A stretch of 64,000 bases of DNA from Cyclina sinensis. Its lineage: Eukaryota; Mollusca; Bivalvia; Venerida; Veneridae. The DNA is taken from contig JAAONU010000001.1 in assembly GCA_012932295.1 (NCBI GenBank), forward strand, positions 48,767,134 to 48,831,133. Direction: 5' to 3'. A model generated the notes under the pieces. The model did no database searches and had not been told where the DNA came from. It saw nothing but the letters and a program-made list of their open reading frames with translations. Shown piece by piece: positions 1 through 10,440 of the stretch. How positions within the stretch are numbered: the first letter of the stretch is position 1; each line of letters starts with the position of its first letter. Made by a program: the position numbers and the translations under genes.

Positions 1-580
1 GTAATATTAGATTCCAGAAAGATTTTTAAGATATGCTTCATTTAAATCATTTTCAGAGAAATAAGTATTGTATTTCAAAAAAGCAGGCGCTATTTAATCT
101 AGTCACGTCATTTTATGAAGAAATTGATTATTCTTTCAAATCACATTCAAAATAGAATATTTAATTGTCAAATTGCAGAAATAAGACACATGTACAAATA
201 CCATTGACGTAAGGCTCCCTATAATTTTATTGTTTACCCTTACCCCGCTGGAGGCACACCCATGCAGTCTGATCGTGGTCTGCGCTATTCCCATTCAGTC
301 AGCAAATTTTCAATAAGCACACCCATAAACAGTTAATGGATCAGTAAAAATTGAAAGATGGACAAGTCCGTTTTAGATATTTCGCATGGTAATTAACGTT
401 TACATAAACCATTTTAATTTTAAGGCAATACAGCAATAAAGCAATATAATAAAATGTTTATCAAACATTTCCAGCTTAATCAAAAATCTATTCGCCGAGT
501 TGCATTCGTGAAACACCAACACGATTTAAGATATCATTGTTGTTTGTAGGTGGTCTCTATTACGACAAAACAAATGTCTT
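1..580. other. Noncoding DNA with old repeat remnants
   Basis: No credible exon is visible. The first 200 bases resemble 52990-53190 and, more weakly, 19790-19830: the phrases TGCTTCATTTAAATCATTTTC and GTCACGTCA recur in the same order. This suggests the window opens inside another diverged copy of the duplicated unit. From about 229 to 400 the sequence (GCTGGAGGCACACC, then GACAAGTCCGTTTTAGA) reads like a dispersed bivalve repeat, but I cannot name the family from sequence alone. Confidence 0.45.
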
Positions 581-583
581 TAA

Positions 584-1110
584 AGCCCGTTTCACACAGA
601 ACACACGGCTTATACGGTTTGCCACCCTTGTATACCGTTCATACAACCGAACCAACCGTGGCCTTATCCGAGATACACTCGGGCCATTCGAGTGTATCCG
701 TGTAAGCCGTGTATGATTTTTAAAACTTTAAAAAAAACAACTGGCACGGATGTCATGTCCGTGTATGATCTTATAAGCGACCGTACAAGACCGTATGAGA
801 CCGTATACACAACCGTATTTGAAGTCCACTCCACGAGTGAGCCCAACCGTGTCAAGATCGTATATAAATCGTATGGACTCGTTCGAGACCGTCCTCAAGT
901 CCTACATCCAACACCCGATTAACACCCGAATGTCACACGATCATGGTACGATTCACACGAGTGCACACACGGTTTCATACGATCGCCATACGACCAATAC
1001 GGTTCAAGTACGTTTCATGCATGGCAGCCACAGTAAAGTACGGGTATACACGGTCTCACACGGCCTTGTACGGTCTTACACGGCCTCTACGTCAGCACGA
1101 ACTGTACAAC
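584..1110. repeat. Subterminal CCGTA/TACGG word array, left side
   Basis: Dozens of short words around CCGTA, CGTAT and TACGG occur in direct and inverted orientation with no fixed period. They fill the left flank of the Harbinger element and recur at about 1560-1805 on the right flank. Subterminal repeats of this kind are known transposase-binding regions in several DNA transposon families; here that role is inferred. The words create overlapping open frames (692-1176) that are not genes. Confidence 0.65.
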
Positions 1111-1137
1111 GAAAACCACAACTACCTGCTGCCACCC

Positions 1138-1368
1138 TCAACTGCTAGATCTACCCAGAGTACTTGCTTCTTGTAGCAGAGTCTCATACTGACCAAACAT
1201 GGTCCTTCTGTTAAGCCATTCTCTTGCCCAAACTTGCCTCCTTCTTCTCTGCTATCTGTTGGCTTGATCTTGTCTCTCCTCACGCCTTCTGGCCAAAATA
1301 ATCTCAATGTTTATCAGTCTTATCATGATTTCTAATTCCCTTATTCTGTCATCCGTTGCATCTTCCAT
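1138..1368 (-). pseudogene. Harbinger transposase, N-terminal remnant
   Basis: This reads on the minus strand from an ATG at 1368 to a TGA at 1138-1140, 76 codons plus stop, interrupted by an in-frame TAG at codon 39 (1252-1254). The first part is acidic then arginine-rich (ARRREERQDQ). After the stop comes an Arg-rich stretch, then W..EWL.RR and FGQYETLLQE at residues 58-67. The R-rich/W/FGQYE.L signature is typical of the N-terminal segment of invertebrate PIF/Harbinger (HARBI1-like) transposases, upstream of the DDE nuclease domain. The nuclease domain is absent: the frame ends soon after, probably at a deletion junction. With the matching TAA duplications and terminal repeats this gives firm family assignment. 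It is dead as a gene: premature stop and no catalytic residues. Confidence 0.75.
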
Positions 1369-1559
1369 TGTTTTTATAACTATTATTCACATATATAGGT
1401 GTTTCTTCGTTGAAAGTTCGAAAATTTATGAAGCCAAGCCATCAAAATGGGTCAATTTATATCAAAACATACACGAATGTGTGATAATTCGAGCATAACT
1501 CGAACAAAAGTCGGCGGGACCCTATGTAAACCCTGTGAAAGTCGAGTAAATCGAGTAAA

Positions 1560-1805
1560 AGTTGTGTTTAATCGTACCAGACCGTACCAGACCGTACTTG
1601 GAACCGTACAACAATCGTATGTATTCGTATGCAAATCGTGTTCAAACCTTGCTTGACCGAGTATATCCGTGCTTTATTCGTACATACTCGTGATACATTC
1701 GAGTCTAACTCGTACCAAGTAATCCCCAGGCACGGTTGGAGCTCAATACTCGTACCAGTCAACCCGTGTATAGCCGAGTATACCGTATGGGAACCGTGTG
1801 CCCAA
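1560..1805. repeat. Subterminal CCGTA/TACGG word array, right side
   Basis: This is the counterpart of the left array. ACCGTAC, TCGTAT, CCGTGT and GAGTAT words recur irregularly up to the right terminal inverted repeat. The density drops sharply outside the element on both sides, so the array belongs to the transposon and not the host DNA. Confidence 0.6.
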
Positions 1806-1831
1806 CCGTGTTCTGTGTGAGACGGGCTTAA

Positions 1832-2234
1832 GGGGTGAGTATCAGTCCTGTAACTTACTGGCTTTTTATTACGAAAATCAATTTTGTATCAGTTGTAATT
1901 TTAACAGATATAAAGAACGAAACAAACAGGTGTTAATCATAACAGACATTCGTATTTTGTCTCAAATCATGTTTTTATTAATTATAGGCCTTATTTTACA
2001 TGGTGTTGCTGGATATATGTAACTTACAGACTTGTTATATTAGTCGCATTACAACACACATTTACTCAAAAATAGAACATCCGTCCATTTGCAAAATGCA
2101 ATTAAATTTACGTTTAATCACCAAAACACTTACCTTTGAATTGTTGTATTTAAGTCTTTCCTGAAACAATCAACCTAAAATTACTGTAAAATCTTGAAAG
2201 ACACGTAGGTCTGGTGTGACATGAGTCTTACAAG
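1832..2234. other. AT-rich noncoding stretch
   Basis: I see no gene, repeat or regulatory element here beyond general AT-richness. The short open frame at 1798-2022 starts inside the transposon end and has no recognisable content. Confidence 0.5.
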
Positions 2235-2444
2235 AAATAATGATACTGTACAAGGATAGACTATGTTTTAAGCGTAAATAATGATACTGTACAAGGATAG
2301 ACTATGTTTTAAGGGTAAATAATGATACTGTACAAGGATAGACTATGTTTTAAGGGTAAATAATGATACTGTACAAGGATAGACTATGTTTTAAGGGTAA
2401 ATAATGATACTGTACAAGGATAGACTATGTTTTAAGGGTAAATT
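2235..2444. repeat. 41-bp tandem repeat, five copies
   Basis: The word TGATACTGTACAAGGATAGA recurs at 2241, 2282, 2323, 2364 and 2405, an exact 41-bp period. Copies are almost identical; the first junction reads AAGCGTAA where later ones read AAGGGTAA. The near-perfect identity points to recent expansion, and copy number probably varies between individuals. Confidence 0.95.
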
Positions 2445-3136
2445 AGTCCTTTAGATGTGTCAGTCGCGTATAGCACGTTCACAAGAAAAATCCGAACTCG
2501 CAGTAAAACTATCATTGCTTACTAAAGAGAGAACATACCCATAATATTTAAGGCATTGCAATTATCCTAATTTAAATGGTTTGTTTTCCCATCAGTGCCA
2601 AACAAATGCAAGTATTTGATAGTAAAGAATGATAGATATGATCTACATCATCTCTCTACCTAAACACTGCTTTTTAAGACATTGAAACTATGTTTGATTT
2701 TATCTATTGCAAGACTTAAAGTTCAGATGTATCATTAATTTAAGGTATGCGCTGATGTATATAATGCCTGAAATGATCATATAGAGCGACCTAAATCAAG
2801 ATCAATGACCCCTTTGTGTATCAATAAGTATCAACGTAAGAGTAGAATAAGATAATAAATAACGCGTTTGTTCTTTCTGAATATGAGCTGCAAAATTAAA
2901 TTTATGCGAAAAAACGAAATCGTTACGCGAAACGTCAACCAATAAAACTAGTCAAAAATACTTCATAGCTATAAGATTTCATAGCTATAAGTCCTTATAA
3001 TTCCTGTGAAGGACTGACACTCGGATGAAAGACACACGCAACTACATACAATCTTATCTTGAAATATCCTGCATTTCGGACGATTAATAAGTTCATCACT
3101 GTATATCTACTTTTGTCAGGTACAGCAAACAACAAA
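2445..3136. other. Noncoding DNA, partly paralogous to 55.75 kb
   Basis: There is no credible coding region. About 2710-2870 resembles 55750-55860: GATGTATCATTAAT, then GCTGATGTATATA, occur in the same order. Like the window's first 200 bases, this suggests that the left edge and the 53-56 kb segment derive from copies of the same ancestral unit. Confidence 0.45.
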
Positions 3137-3636
3137 CAATTTCAGTCTTTACTAATCTTTGTTTCATTTTAATGAATAAATCAATAAAATCAGTATTCCT
3201 TAAATACTTCACATAAAGTATTAATGAGGGACATTCCTGATAACAAATTATCTCCCTTACTCAGATAACATCAAAGGTAGACCAAATAGCACATTGGTCC
3301 TTTCAGTTGGAATCCTTTGACTTTATCCTTGTTTCTTAATGTGATGGTCTTGACTTTTACTTGTGAAAATTGTCACTTATATATTAAATAAAAAATTAAG
3401 ATTACCAAAAAACAAAGATTAGGTGTTAACAAAACATGTTGCTAAAATTAATGTGTAATCTGACTACCAATATTGCAAATAATTAGGTTTAATTATCAAC
3501 ATACCAAAAGAGAAAATAGCGATAAAAGCAGAGGAATCCAAATGGAAGGACCAATGTAATATCAGAGAGTATTCAGGGTAGATAATCCACTAATGTCCCC
3601 CATTAATGAAACAAAGATTAGCAAAGACTGAAATTG
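3137..3636. mobile_element. Small hairpin element interrupted by a second element
   Basis: The 32 bases at 3137-3168 (beginning CAATTTCAGTCTTT) are the reverse complement of 3605-3636 with one mismatch. With the inner 374-bp element and one copy of its target duplication removed, the outer sequence is roughly 120 bp: two 32-bp arms around an AT-rich loop, a typical miniature foldback shape. The inner element sits just before the right arm, so the structure is nested. Confidence 0.65.
3228..3601. mobile_element. 374-bp inverted-repeat element, copy 1
   Basis: The element runs from GGGACATTCCTGATAACAAA to CTAATGTCCCCC. Its two halves form long imperfect inverted repeats: GGGACATT, TTATCT, ACATTGGTCCTT and TTGGA recur in the same order in the reverse complement of the right half, over roughly 85 bases. 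It is flanked on both sides by ATTAATGA (3220-3227 and 3602-3609), an 8-bp target duplication as in hAT or P-type elements. There is no coding capacity, so this is a MITE-like non-autonomous element. A second copy lies at 6085-6459. Confidence 0.85.
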
Positions 3637-3864
3637 AGGGGGTATACATATGTTCAAACAAACCACCACATCTTTCTATCCTTAAAATTTATCTCCTCTG
3701 AGTTCTGTATCGTGGTTATTTTAGTAATCTTGTTGTGTACGCTACGATAATTCAGTTTCCACATTGCATTTGTTCTCAAAACAAAAACACTAATTAGGGG
3801 TACCTGTATTTGTTCTATTTCGTACTTAACCTTACCTCTATTTGTTGAAAGTATCTCATTCTAC
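3637..3864. other. Noncoding stretch before unit A
   Basis: Nothing recognisable. Homology to unit C begins at about 3865. Confidence 0.45.
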
Positions 3865-4250
3865 CAAACGCTCATTTCCATGTTCAAATGGTTGACATCA
3901 ATCATTTTCCTCCGCAATTCTTCCGACAGAGGATTAGAGCCTCATGCACAACTACCTTCCTGATTATGTGTAAAAAAAAGTTGACAGAGCAGAGGAGTTA
4001 TGATATTGTTTGTCATAAGGTTGAACTATTGAAGAGAGGTGTAAAATACCTGAAAAACTAAATTAAATTTCATCTGGTTCTTTCCGTGAAGTTTTCGTAA
4101 ATTAAAGGTCATGGCAAGTTATTGACAAATCTATAATAAGATCAACCATTGATCATCAAAAACTGCAACAACTTCATGTAAGACTATTACATTTTTTAAA
4201 TGAGCTCATTTTAAAACGTTACGAACTTAAACACAGATCGATATTTGTAT

Positions 4251-4290
4251 CCCTTCTGTCATGATATTTTCTACAAAGCAAAATCGCTAA
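4251..4290 (+). repeat. Recurrent conserved block, copy 1 (degenerate)
   Basis: CCCTTCTGTC followed by TTTTCTACAAAGCAAAATCG. It lacks part of the middle (the GGAAGTAATGG portion) present in the other copies. Downstream, CGATTGGAAACGCATTTGTG (about 4418) is a second landmark that follows most copies at similar distance. Confidence 0.6.
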
Positions 4291-5387
4291 TGAATTCTGT
4301 GATACCAGTAGGCTAATTTCTTTTTTTAGTCTAGCAGGAAACTAATTACATTTTACTCAAGTAGCACGGGTGATACAGGAATATGACGAACCATAAATCG
4401 CTTTTGTTGGAACTGCGATTGGAAACGCATTTGTGATGTGTTGCGGGTCTTAACAGAGAAGACAACTGGGATAATTTAAGAGATCTACATGTAATTCTTT
4501 TTAATACTAGCACAAATTGAAAACCGACTGACTGTAACTTATGTGAATAAAGTACGTTGCCCTAAGATAAATTTGAAGGTTTTAAGACTTAATATTTTTC
4601 ATTACCTGTAAATTGCTTACAAATTAGTAGTGTTTCCCAGTCGATGTAAACTGAATAGGTTTAAACTAGTAAGTTTCCGAAATCAGTATGTCTTATTGTT
4701 TTGTCAATGACTATGGTCTAATTATCGGTAATTCCGACACAAACTTGAAAATGTCTGCAGTCATTTGAGACTTCAATTGTTTCATAATAGGATTACGGGC
4801 AGCAGCAAGCATTGGTCCAGAATACACGTCTGCATTGAGAGTCTTCAATCAAAAATACACAAGGCAGACTTAAAAAATACACAAAAACCACATTTTACAA
4901 TTCATTACCTTTACCGAAGCAGACGACAGGCGTTAGATCAATAAAAATTGAGCTTGACCGTAGTTTCTAGAAGGCGATCGTACTTACTGGCTAACGTAAG
5001 ATTTTCTAACAAAAAATGTTTGCAAATGACTGTAAACATTTCCTTACCGAAGATGTAGTCAAAATTATGATATCATATATGTATTCAGTGAATTCAAATC
5101 AAATGTTTTGAAAAGACATCGTTATTAGTTTTCTTTTTACTGAACTGTAATATTTTTTTACGAAACACATCAGCAATTACAACATTAGCAAACACTGGTG
5201 GTTTTGTCGTTGTATTAATATATGTAGATTTAACGTTCAGTGTTTAGGTAGTTGCTTTTAAGAGTATCGTTTACAAGCAGCCATCAGAACAGATTATTTA
5301 ACGAATAATATCAAATAGTTTACATGCAGTCATCAATAGACTGTTTAACGATTCTTACCCATTACTGATACAAAGCTTCTCACCCCC

Positions 5388-5417
5388 TTATGCCATTAAT
5401 GATATTGAAGATATTGT

Positions 5418-5455
<38 letters not shown>

Positions 5456-5672
5456 CCAGTTTTTTGAAGAGATGTTCTCTAACTCCTTCGCTAACATTTT
5501 TAGCTTTCTGATGGAGCGCCTTTATGTATCTAGGCTTTCCTAAAGTTCCTTGGTACCTTTTGTGCGCGGAGTAAAAACATACAGAAACATCAAAATTTCT
5601 TTCGCAGATATGAATGGCGGTAGGCTCTAAGAAAAGAAGACTACGTATCGAACATGAGTGCGCACGCGTCAA
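5388..5672. other. Poly-T tract and flanks in unit A
   Basis: A run of 33 T lies at 5419-5451. The minus-strand frame across it encodes a poly-Lys run from the homopolymer and is not a gene. Unit C has a different, unrelated sequence at the matching place (17390-17490), so the tract is specific to A. A poly-T run could be the tail of a retroposed minus-strand copy, but I found no body for it. Confidence 0.5.
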
Positions 5673-5996
5673 ACTTGAATTGAGTAAACACGGATCAAAT
5701 GTATGAATAATGTGTGTACCGTCAGTTGAGCGTTAAATGGCTACTTGGTATGAAAATAGCCATAACTCCTGTCATAAAGGGTTCATTGAAAACCTGATGT
5801 GTTGTTATTGATGAGAAAAGCATACATCCAGAAGGTAATTTTCTTCATTTAGTAAGCTTCATTATCCAGGGAAACCTAATTAATACCAGCTATTTGTATT
5901 AATTGTTATAAGACCTGTGGAAAGGAAAATATACGATGTAAATTGATTTATTGAACAGAATCAGATTTCGGCATATTACGTTCTGTTCATACTAGT

Positions 5997-6490
5997 ACGA
6001 GAATTAGTGTGAGTACTGATTTGTATCCAGGAAGCAGCCAGCAAGAGGGATTAACATAAGCTGCAAGAACTCGCTTCTCAATGAGGGACATTCCTGATAA
6101 CAAATTATCTCCCTTACTCAGATAACATCAAAGGTAGACAAAATAGTACATTGGTCCTTTCGGTTGGAATCCTCTGACTATATCCTTGTTTCTAATTGTG
6201 ATGGTCTTGACTTTTAGTTTTGAAAACTGTCACTTAAATATTAAATAAAAAATATAGTATTATCAAAAAACAAAGATAATGATGTTAACAAAACATGTTG
6301 CTAAACTTAAGTGTAATCTGACTACCACTGTTGCAAATAATTAGGCTTAATTATCACCATACCAAAAGAGAAAATAGCGATAAAAGCAGATGAAACCAAA
6401 AGGAAGGACCAATGTAATATCAGAGAGTATTCAGGGTAGATAATCTACTAATGTCCCCCATTGATGTAAAATAAATAAGTTCAAACTAAC
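5997..6490 (+). repeat. SINE 3' part, split by a MITE
   Basis: GAGTACTGATTTGTATCCAG and GCTGCAAGAACTCGCTTCTCA (5997-6084), continuing at 6460-6490 as ATTGATGTAAAATAAATAAG and TTCAAACTAAC, match the 3' region of the SINE at 54149-54362 and the uninterrupted copy in unit C (about 18030-18152). The tRNA-derived head is missing. The same truncated SINE occupies the matching place in C, so it inserted before A and C separated; the MITE between the two halves came later. Confidence 0.8.
6085..6459. mobile_element. 375-bp inverted-repeat element, copy 2
   Basis: Nearly identical to 3228-3601 over its whole length, including GGGACATTCCTGATAACAAA at the left and AATGTCCCCC at the right. It lies in the SINE tail. 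The matching place in unit C (about 18111-18127, CTCAATTGATGT) has no insertion and serves as an empty site. The duplicated flanks are ambiguous (CTCAATGA against ATTGATGT), probably through a one-base deletion. Confidence 0.9.
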
Positions 6491-7715
6491 ATTAATTTGT
6501 TTGTAAAAATGATGTATTTCCAATAAAATAAATGCATTCCCAGATGATTTTATGTTTTGTAATGGATGCAAATAATCATAATGAGGTATGTTTAATGTTT
6601 TCTTCGATGTCATTTGCTCTGACGTTGTGCCACAGTATTTTCCTAGTATTTCAATTAATACATGTCAACCAAAGTCTTCGTGTTTCAAAGTTTGCGTGTT
6701 TCAATATAATGTCGTCTTCTTCATTAGTAATTTAAATTAGATACATCTAGAAAACCACTAATTGCATAATGTATCCTTCTATTTGAGAATTAATAAAGTT
6801 AAGAAAAGGCAGAGCGTTTCTTTAATGTAAAATGTTCGAGAAAGTAGAGAAACGAAAACATAATCAAAAACAAAAACAAACAATAAGAACAACATGAAAT
6901 TGAAAGAAAACATGAAGCTGGTTGAACAGTACACACAAGAAAAGGGAAATAGTGATTCTTGAGCATTTCAAGTCAACATGACTTATTATTTTTTAACATT
7001 TTGTAAAATGTTCTATTATCCATGCAAACTGAATTTTAGTTTTTCAAAATGAAACCCTTCAATTTTTCTCTCTTCTTCTTTGAAGCGTAACTTTTTATAT
7101 ATAGTTGAAATAAAAATCTGGCTAGGCTTACAGAATATCTAGGTATGTCAGGTATACGGTAAACAATTATCTACAGAATATAAAGCTGATAACAGTAATT
7201 CATTAGTCCACTATTGTTTCGCTATGTCATTCCAGACGTTGCTTTGAAGATGAATTTTGGTGATGTTTTGAATTTTTATCGTATTAAGTATTTCTGGGAG
7301 TTTTATCAAGGTGACCTTGAGGTTTTTAAAAGACGAACTTTAACGCCATGCCTTTTACAATCTTTGGATCTTACAATGTCTGGAGGCAAACAATCTATCA
7401 GATGCTTACTCAGCGTATCTGTTTTTCGACATCTGATAGGGAAAGGAGAAATTCGTGTTTACAGTTGATGAATTAATTCTAAGACAGGAAATTCGGTAAA
7501 TGTGGCTGGTAATGCTGTTATTGAATTTTGTTCTATGTCATATTAATATAACTGAACTATGAGACAATGGGCTCAACATATTTTGACAGAAAAAAGGGAT
7601 AAGAAATACTTGGCTCGCTTGACCAGAAAAGCTTTATCATGTTGTAATTTTCTTTTTTTTACTGACATTTAATAAACATCTTTTCACTTTTAAAACTGTT
7701 TCAAAATTTTCTGAA

Positions 7716-7769
7716 AAACCAAAAAACAAAACAAAACAAAAAACAAAACAAAACAAAAAACAAACAAAC
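7716..7769. repeat. CAAAA-type simple repeat
   Basis: Runs of A separated by single C, with irregular 5-7 bp spacing. A low-complexity tract inside unit A. Confidence 0.9.
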
Positions 7770-9518
7770 TTGCCACTGAAATGTAGTAAGTAATATTACT
7801 TCCTATATTTTCTTCCATTAAGAAACACTTTACACCTCTTAATTAAATAAAATCCCTAATAAACTAACGCTGTCATTGTTTCACATGTCCACCGTTTTAA
7901 AACCATATCTAAATTTTGCAGACAATTGTGTAGGCAAATCGAATGGTTTCAATTTGTCAATTTACGTTTAACGAAGGAACTGCTTATTTAAATGACGAAA
8001 TATGATACCATTATGCATCGTAATAAAGATTTCTCGCGACAATGACAAAAAGTACTGATTTCTTCATTTCGTCTCTTAAAATCTTATTTTTTATTCTCAA
8101 TCATGCGGCTTGACAAAACTTGACTTTTTATGGTTCTCTCACCGTAAAATTCTAAATTACTAATAAAGATAAAAAATGTGACTATTTATGTCAAACTGTT
8201 TTTCTTTTCATTAATGTAACTTGGTGTATGTCTGCGAAACTATAAACATTTAGACTAAGTAGCTAGAAGACCACCATCGAAGTAAGAACAATATAATTCT
8301 AGAAAGTGGACCAATTAACTACGGTTCCAACAGGATCCTTGTCGTCGAAATCATTAAAGAACTGGCAGACGTTACAATACAATGTACATATTTCCTAACT
8401 GTCCACCTTTACAAATTCGAATTTCTAAATACCTGCAGTATAGAATGGAGTAATTCTATATTACGTTCTGGAAATACGGGCAGAAAATGCATGTTTTATC
8501 AGTGTTAACCAAGCGCAAATGATTGAACAATAGCCCATGTTTTACGCAATTGGCACTTTTACTGCATGCTAAACGTTTCTTAATATAGATCTGTACGTGA
8601 TATGGCTCGGTGTATACAGCTTGAGGAATTTATACTATTTTTAAGTTTGTACAATTTACAAGCGGCATTCAAAATGGTTTATATTACGTATCAGCCTTTT
8701 GTAAAAACTTATTCTTGTTATGACAGGAGACCAAAACGTGTGCACATTTGTAGTACATATAAATGATTTTAAGACTCATACCTTTAAAGAAACCGATACT
8801 ATACAACAGGTATTTTAATGAAGTAAAAATACGAAATGCAAAAAAAAGTATTTGATCATAATAAGGAGAGCCTATATTCAAGCATTTTCTTTTGGGGGAT
8901 ATTAACAGTAAGAAAATATTATTATATGTAATATGTTGTCCACTCAATATTGTACAACAACTTTGTATAAAGAGTATTACTTACGCATTCAGTATACCTA
9001 TTGAACCTGTAATTTTTGACTGATATTAGGCAATAATTAGCTCAACATCATTCATATTCAAAGCATTCGTACTAAACTGGGATGTTCAAAAGTCTATAGT
9101 AAGACTGTTTAAACAACACGTGTTTATTATATCTTTTGAAGAGGAGTCTTGGATTCTTTCCAAGCATATTTCAAACGTCTATCTACATTCCTTGGTGGCA
9201 AAGGTTTTTGTTGCTCAAGAAAGAATATTTATATCAGATTTATTGGCATGCTTTATTTTTTTTATTGAACATCAAATTAGGTACACATTAAACTAAACCA
9301 GAACGCCCTATTATTGCAAAAAAAAAACAATTGACGATAATTGCTTTTATGACCCCAATTGTCGTAACTGTCCGAAACATTTCATTAAATTATTTGCGAG
9401 AGCAATAACCCGGTAATAAGTGTAAAAAGGGAAATGAACATATGTTACATATATGCAATTTTAGCCAACATTTCACAGAACGTTCATACTGATTATAACC
9501 CTGCCTAATATAAGTGGA

Positions 9519-10306
9519 ACAAGTATTAGCATTTCCAAAAATGCTTGAAATCGCCGTTCAGCCATGCATTTCGTCTTATCCATAGATGAATGTATTTCAT
9601 GTTCTTCATTCATTAATTTGATAATCTTACAACATGCTTTGAACTGAAAAGCGAAGTTATATTTGATAATTTTCACACAGAAATTATAAAGTTGATTAAA
9701 TATACATTGTAATTTTTATTGTAGCTGGACTATTTTTGAAAGCAGACGATTTGGCTTCTTAATGAAAAACATATCGCCCTAACCCTAATGAAGCATATAT
9801 AAAACACGGAAAAATCCTGATCAAACTCCTCGCACCGGTTAAATCACGCTTTGCTACTTTTACTGTACTAATCAGGGGAAGTAACCCCTGCGGGGAGTTT
9901 GTATCCTGATTAGAACCGCCCGGAAGCAAGCATTTATTTTTTTCTTTAAGTGCAAGTTTTGGAAAAAACAAACAAACCATACTCTTATTTAGACTACATT
10001 CTCTAGTTAAAAATGACATGTAGCAAAAAATATTGCGATTATCCTGTGTTTATCCTACACCAGCCTGAAGACTGGTCCTGAGATCGTTCATTCATGATGA
10101 TATTTTTCAGTTGTAAGAATAAGTAACCCGACAAACATGGCGGTTGGGCGAGTCCATTTCGCATCCCTTGCAGAAGAATTTTGACGTCCATTTTGTTATC
10201 ATGTGATATGAAATGCTTTGCTTTGATTGGCTAAAGGCAGGCGGTGTACAGGCAAAACTGTTCAAATCTTGTTAATTGTATATATCGCCGTCCAGGGACG
10301 GCGATA
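9519..10306. mobile_element. Hairpin-ended non-autonomous element, copy 1
   Basis: Almost identical to 32031-33046 but shorter by about 225 bases (absent near 9770). It begins ACAAGTATTAGCATTTCC and ends in a perfect palindrome at 10283-10306: arms TATCGCCGTCC and GGACGGCGATA around AG. Further inverted repeats lie inside (CTAATCAGG at 9868-9876 with CCTGATTAG at 9905-9913). The absence of terminal inverted repeats plus a terminal hairpin suggests a Helitron/Helentron relative, but there is no CTRR end, so the class is unproven. It also carries promoter-like words: ACATGGCGG and GATTGGCT near its right end. Confidence 0.75.
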
Positions 10307-10440
10307 ACAATGCCAAATAAAGAAGACCTTTAAATGCACAGGCTTAGCTGACAACGCTATACAGTATACAAACTACAAGAAGGAAGTTTTTCTTACACCA
10401 GATTTGTGGTTATAGCTTCCTAAGAAAGCGTATAACTCAC
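10307..10440 (-). repeat. Locally inverted segment next to the element
   Basis: The reverse complement of this stretch matches unit C at about 21025-21240: GAGTTATACGCTTTCT, AAAACTTCC, TTGTAGTT, GTTGTCAGCT, TGCATTT and TTATTTGGCA occur in order. Flanking DNA on both sides stays in normal orientation, so A (or less likely C) has a small inversion with one breakpoint at or close to the hairpin-ended element. Confidence 0.7.

Larger units (their letters stand above)
584..1828 (-). mobile_element. PIF/Harbinger-type DNA transposon, internally deleted
   Basis: The ends are inverted repeats. The left arm begins AGCCCGTTTCACACAGAAC at 584, and the right arm, read from 1828 backwards, matches 20 of 21 bases. 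The 3-bp sequence TAA flanks both ends (581-583 and 1829-1831), as expected for the TWA target duplication of PIF/Harbinger elements. The interior of both flanks is packed with degenerate CCGTA/TACGG words in both orientations. The centre carries, on the minus strand, an N-terminal fragment of a Harbinger transposase (1138-1368). No catalytic domain is present, so the element is non-autonomous. Strand is given by the transposase remnant. Confidence 0.85.

Noticed and set aside
692..1176. Overlapping plus-strand open frames of 76-117 residues
   Set aside because: They consist of the CCGTA words of the Harbinger flank; the real coding trace is on the minus strand at 1138-1368.
2235..2444. Possible CRISPR array
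   Set aside because: The whole 41-bp unit is repeated without distinct spacers; it is a minisatellite in a eukaryotic genome.
5419..5451. Poly-T tract as a terminator or retroposon tail
   Set aside because: No gene or retroposon body was found next to it; recorded as a homopolymer only.
7214..7468. 84-residue plus-strand frame with a plausible look
   Set aside because: The paralogous stretch in unit C (about 19060-19290) has frame-breaking indels and stops; no domain is recognisable.
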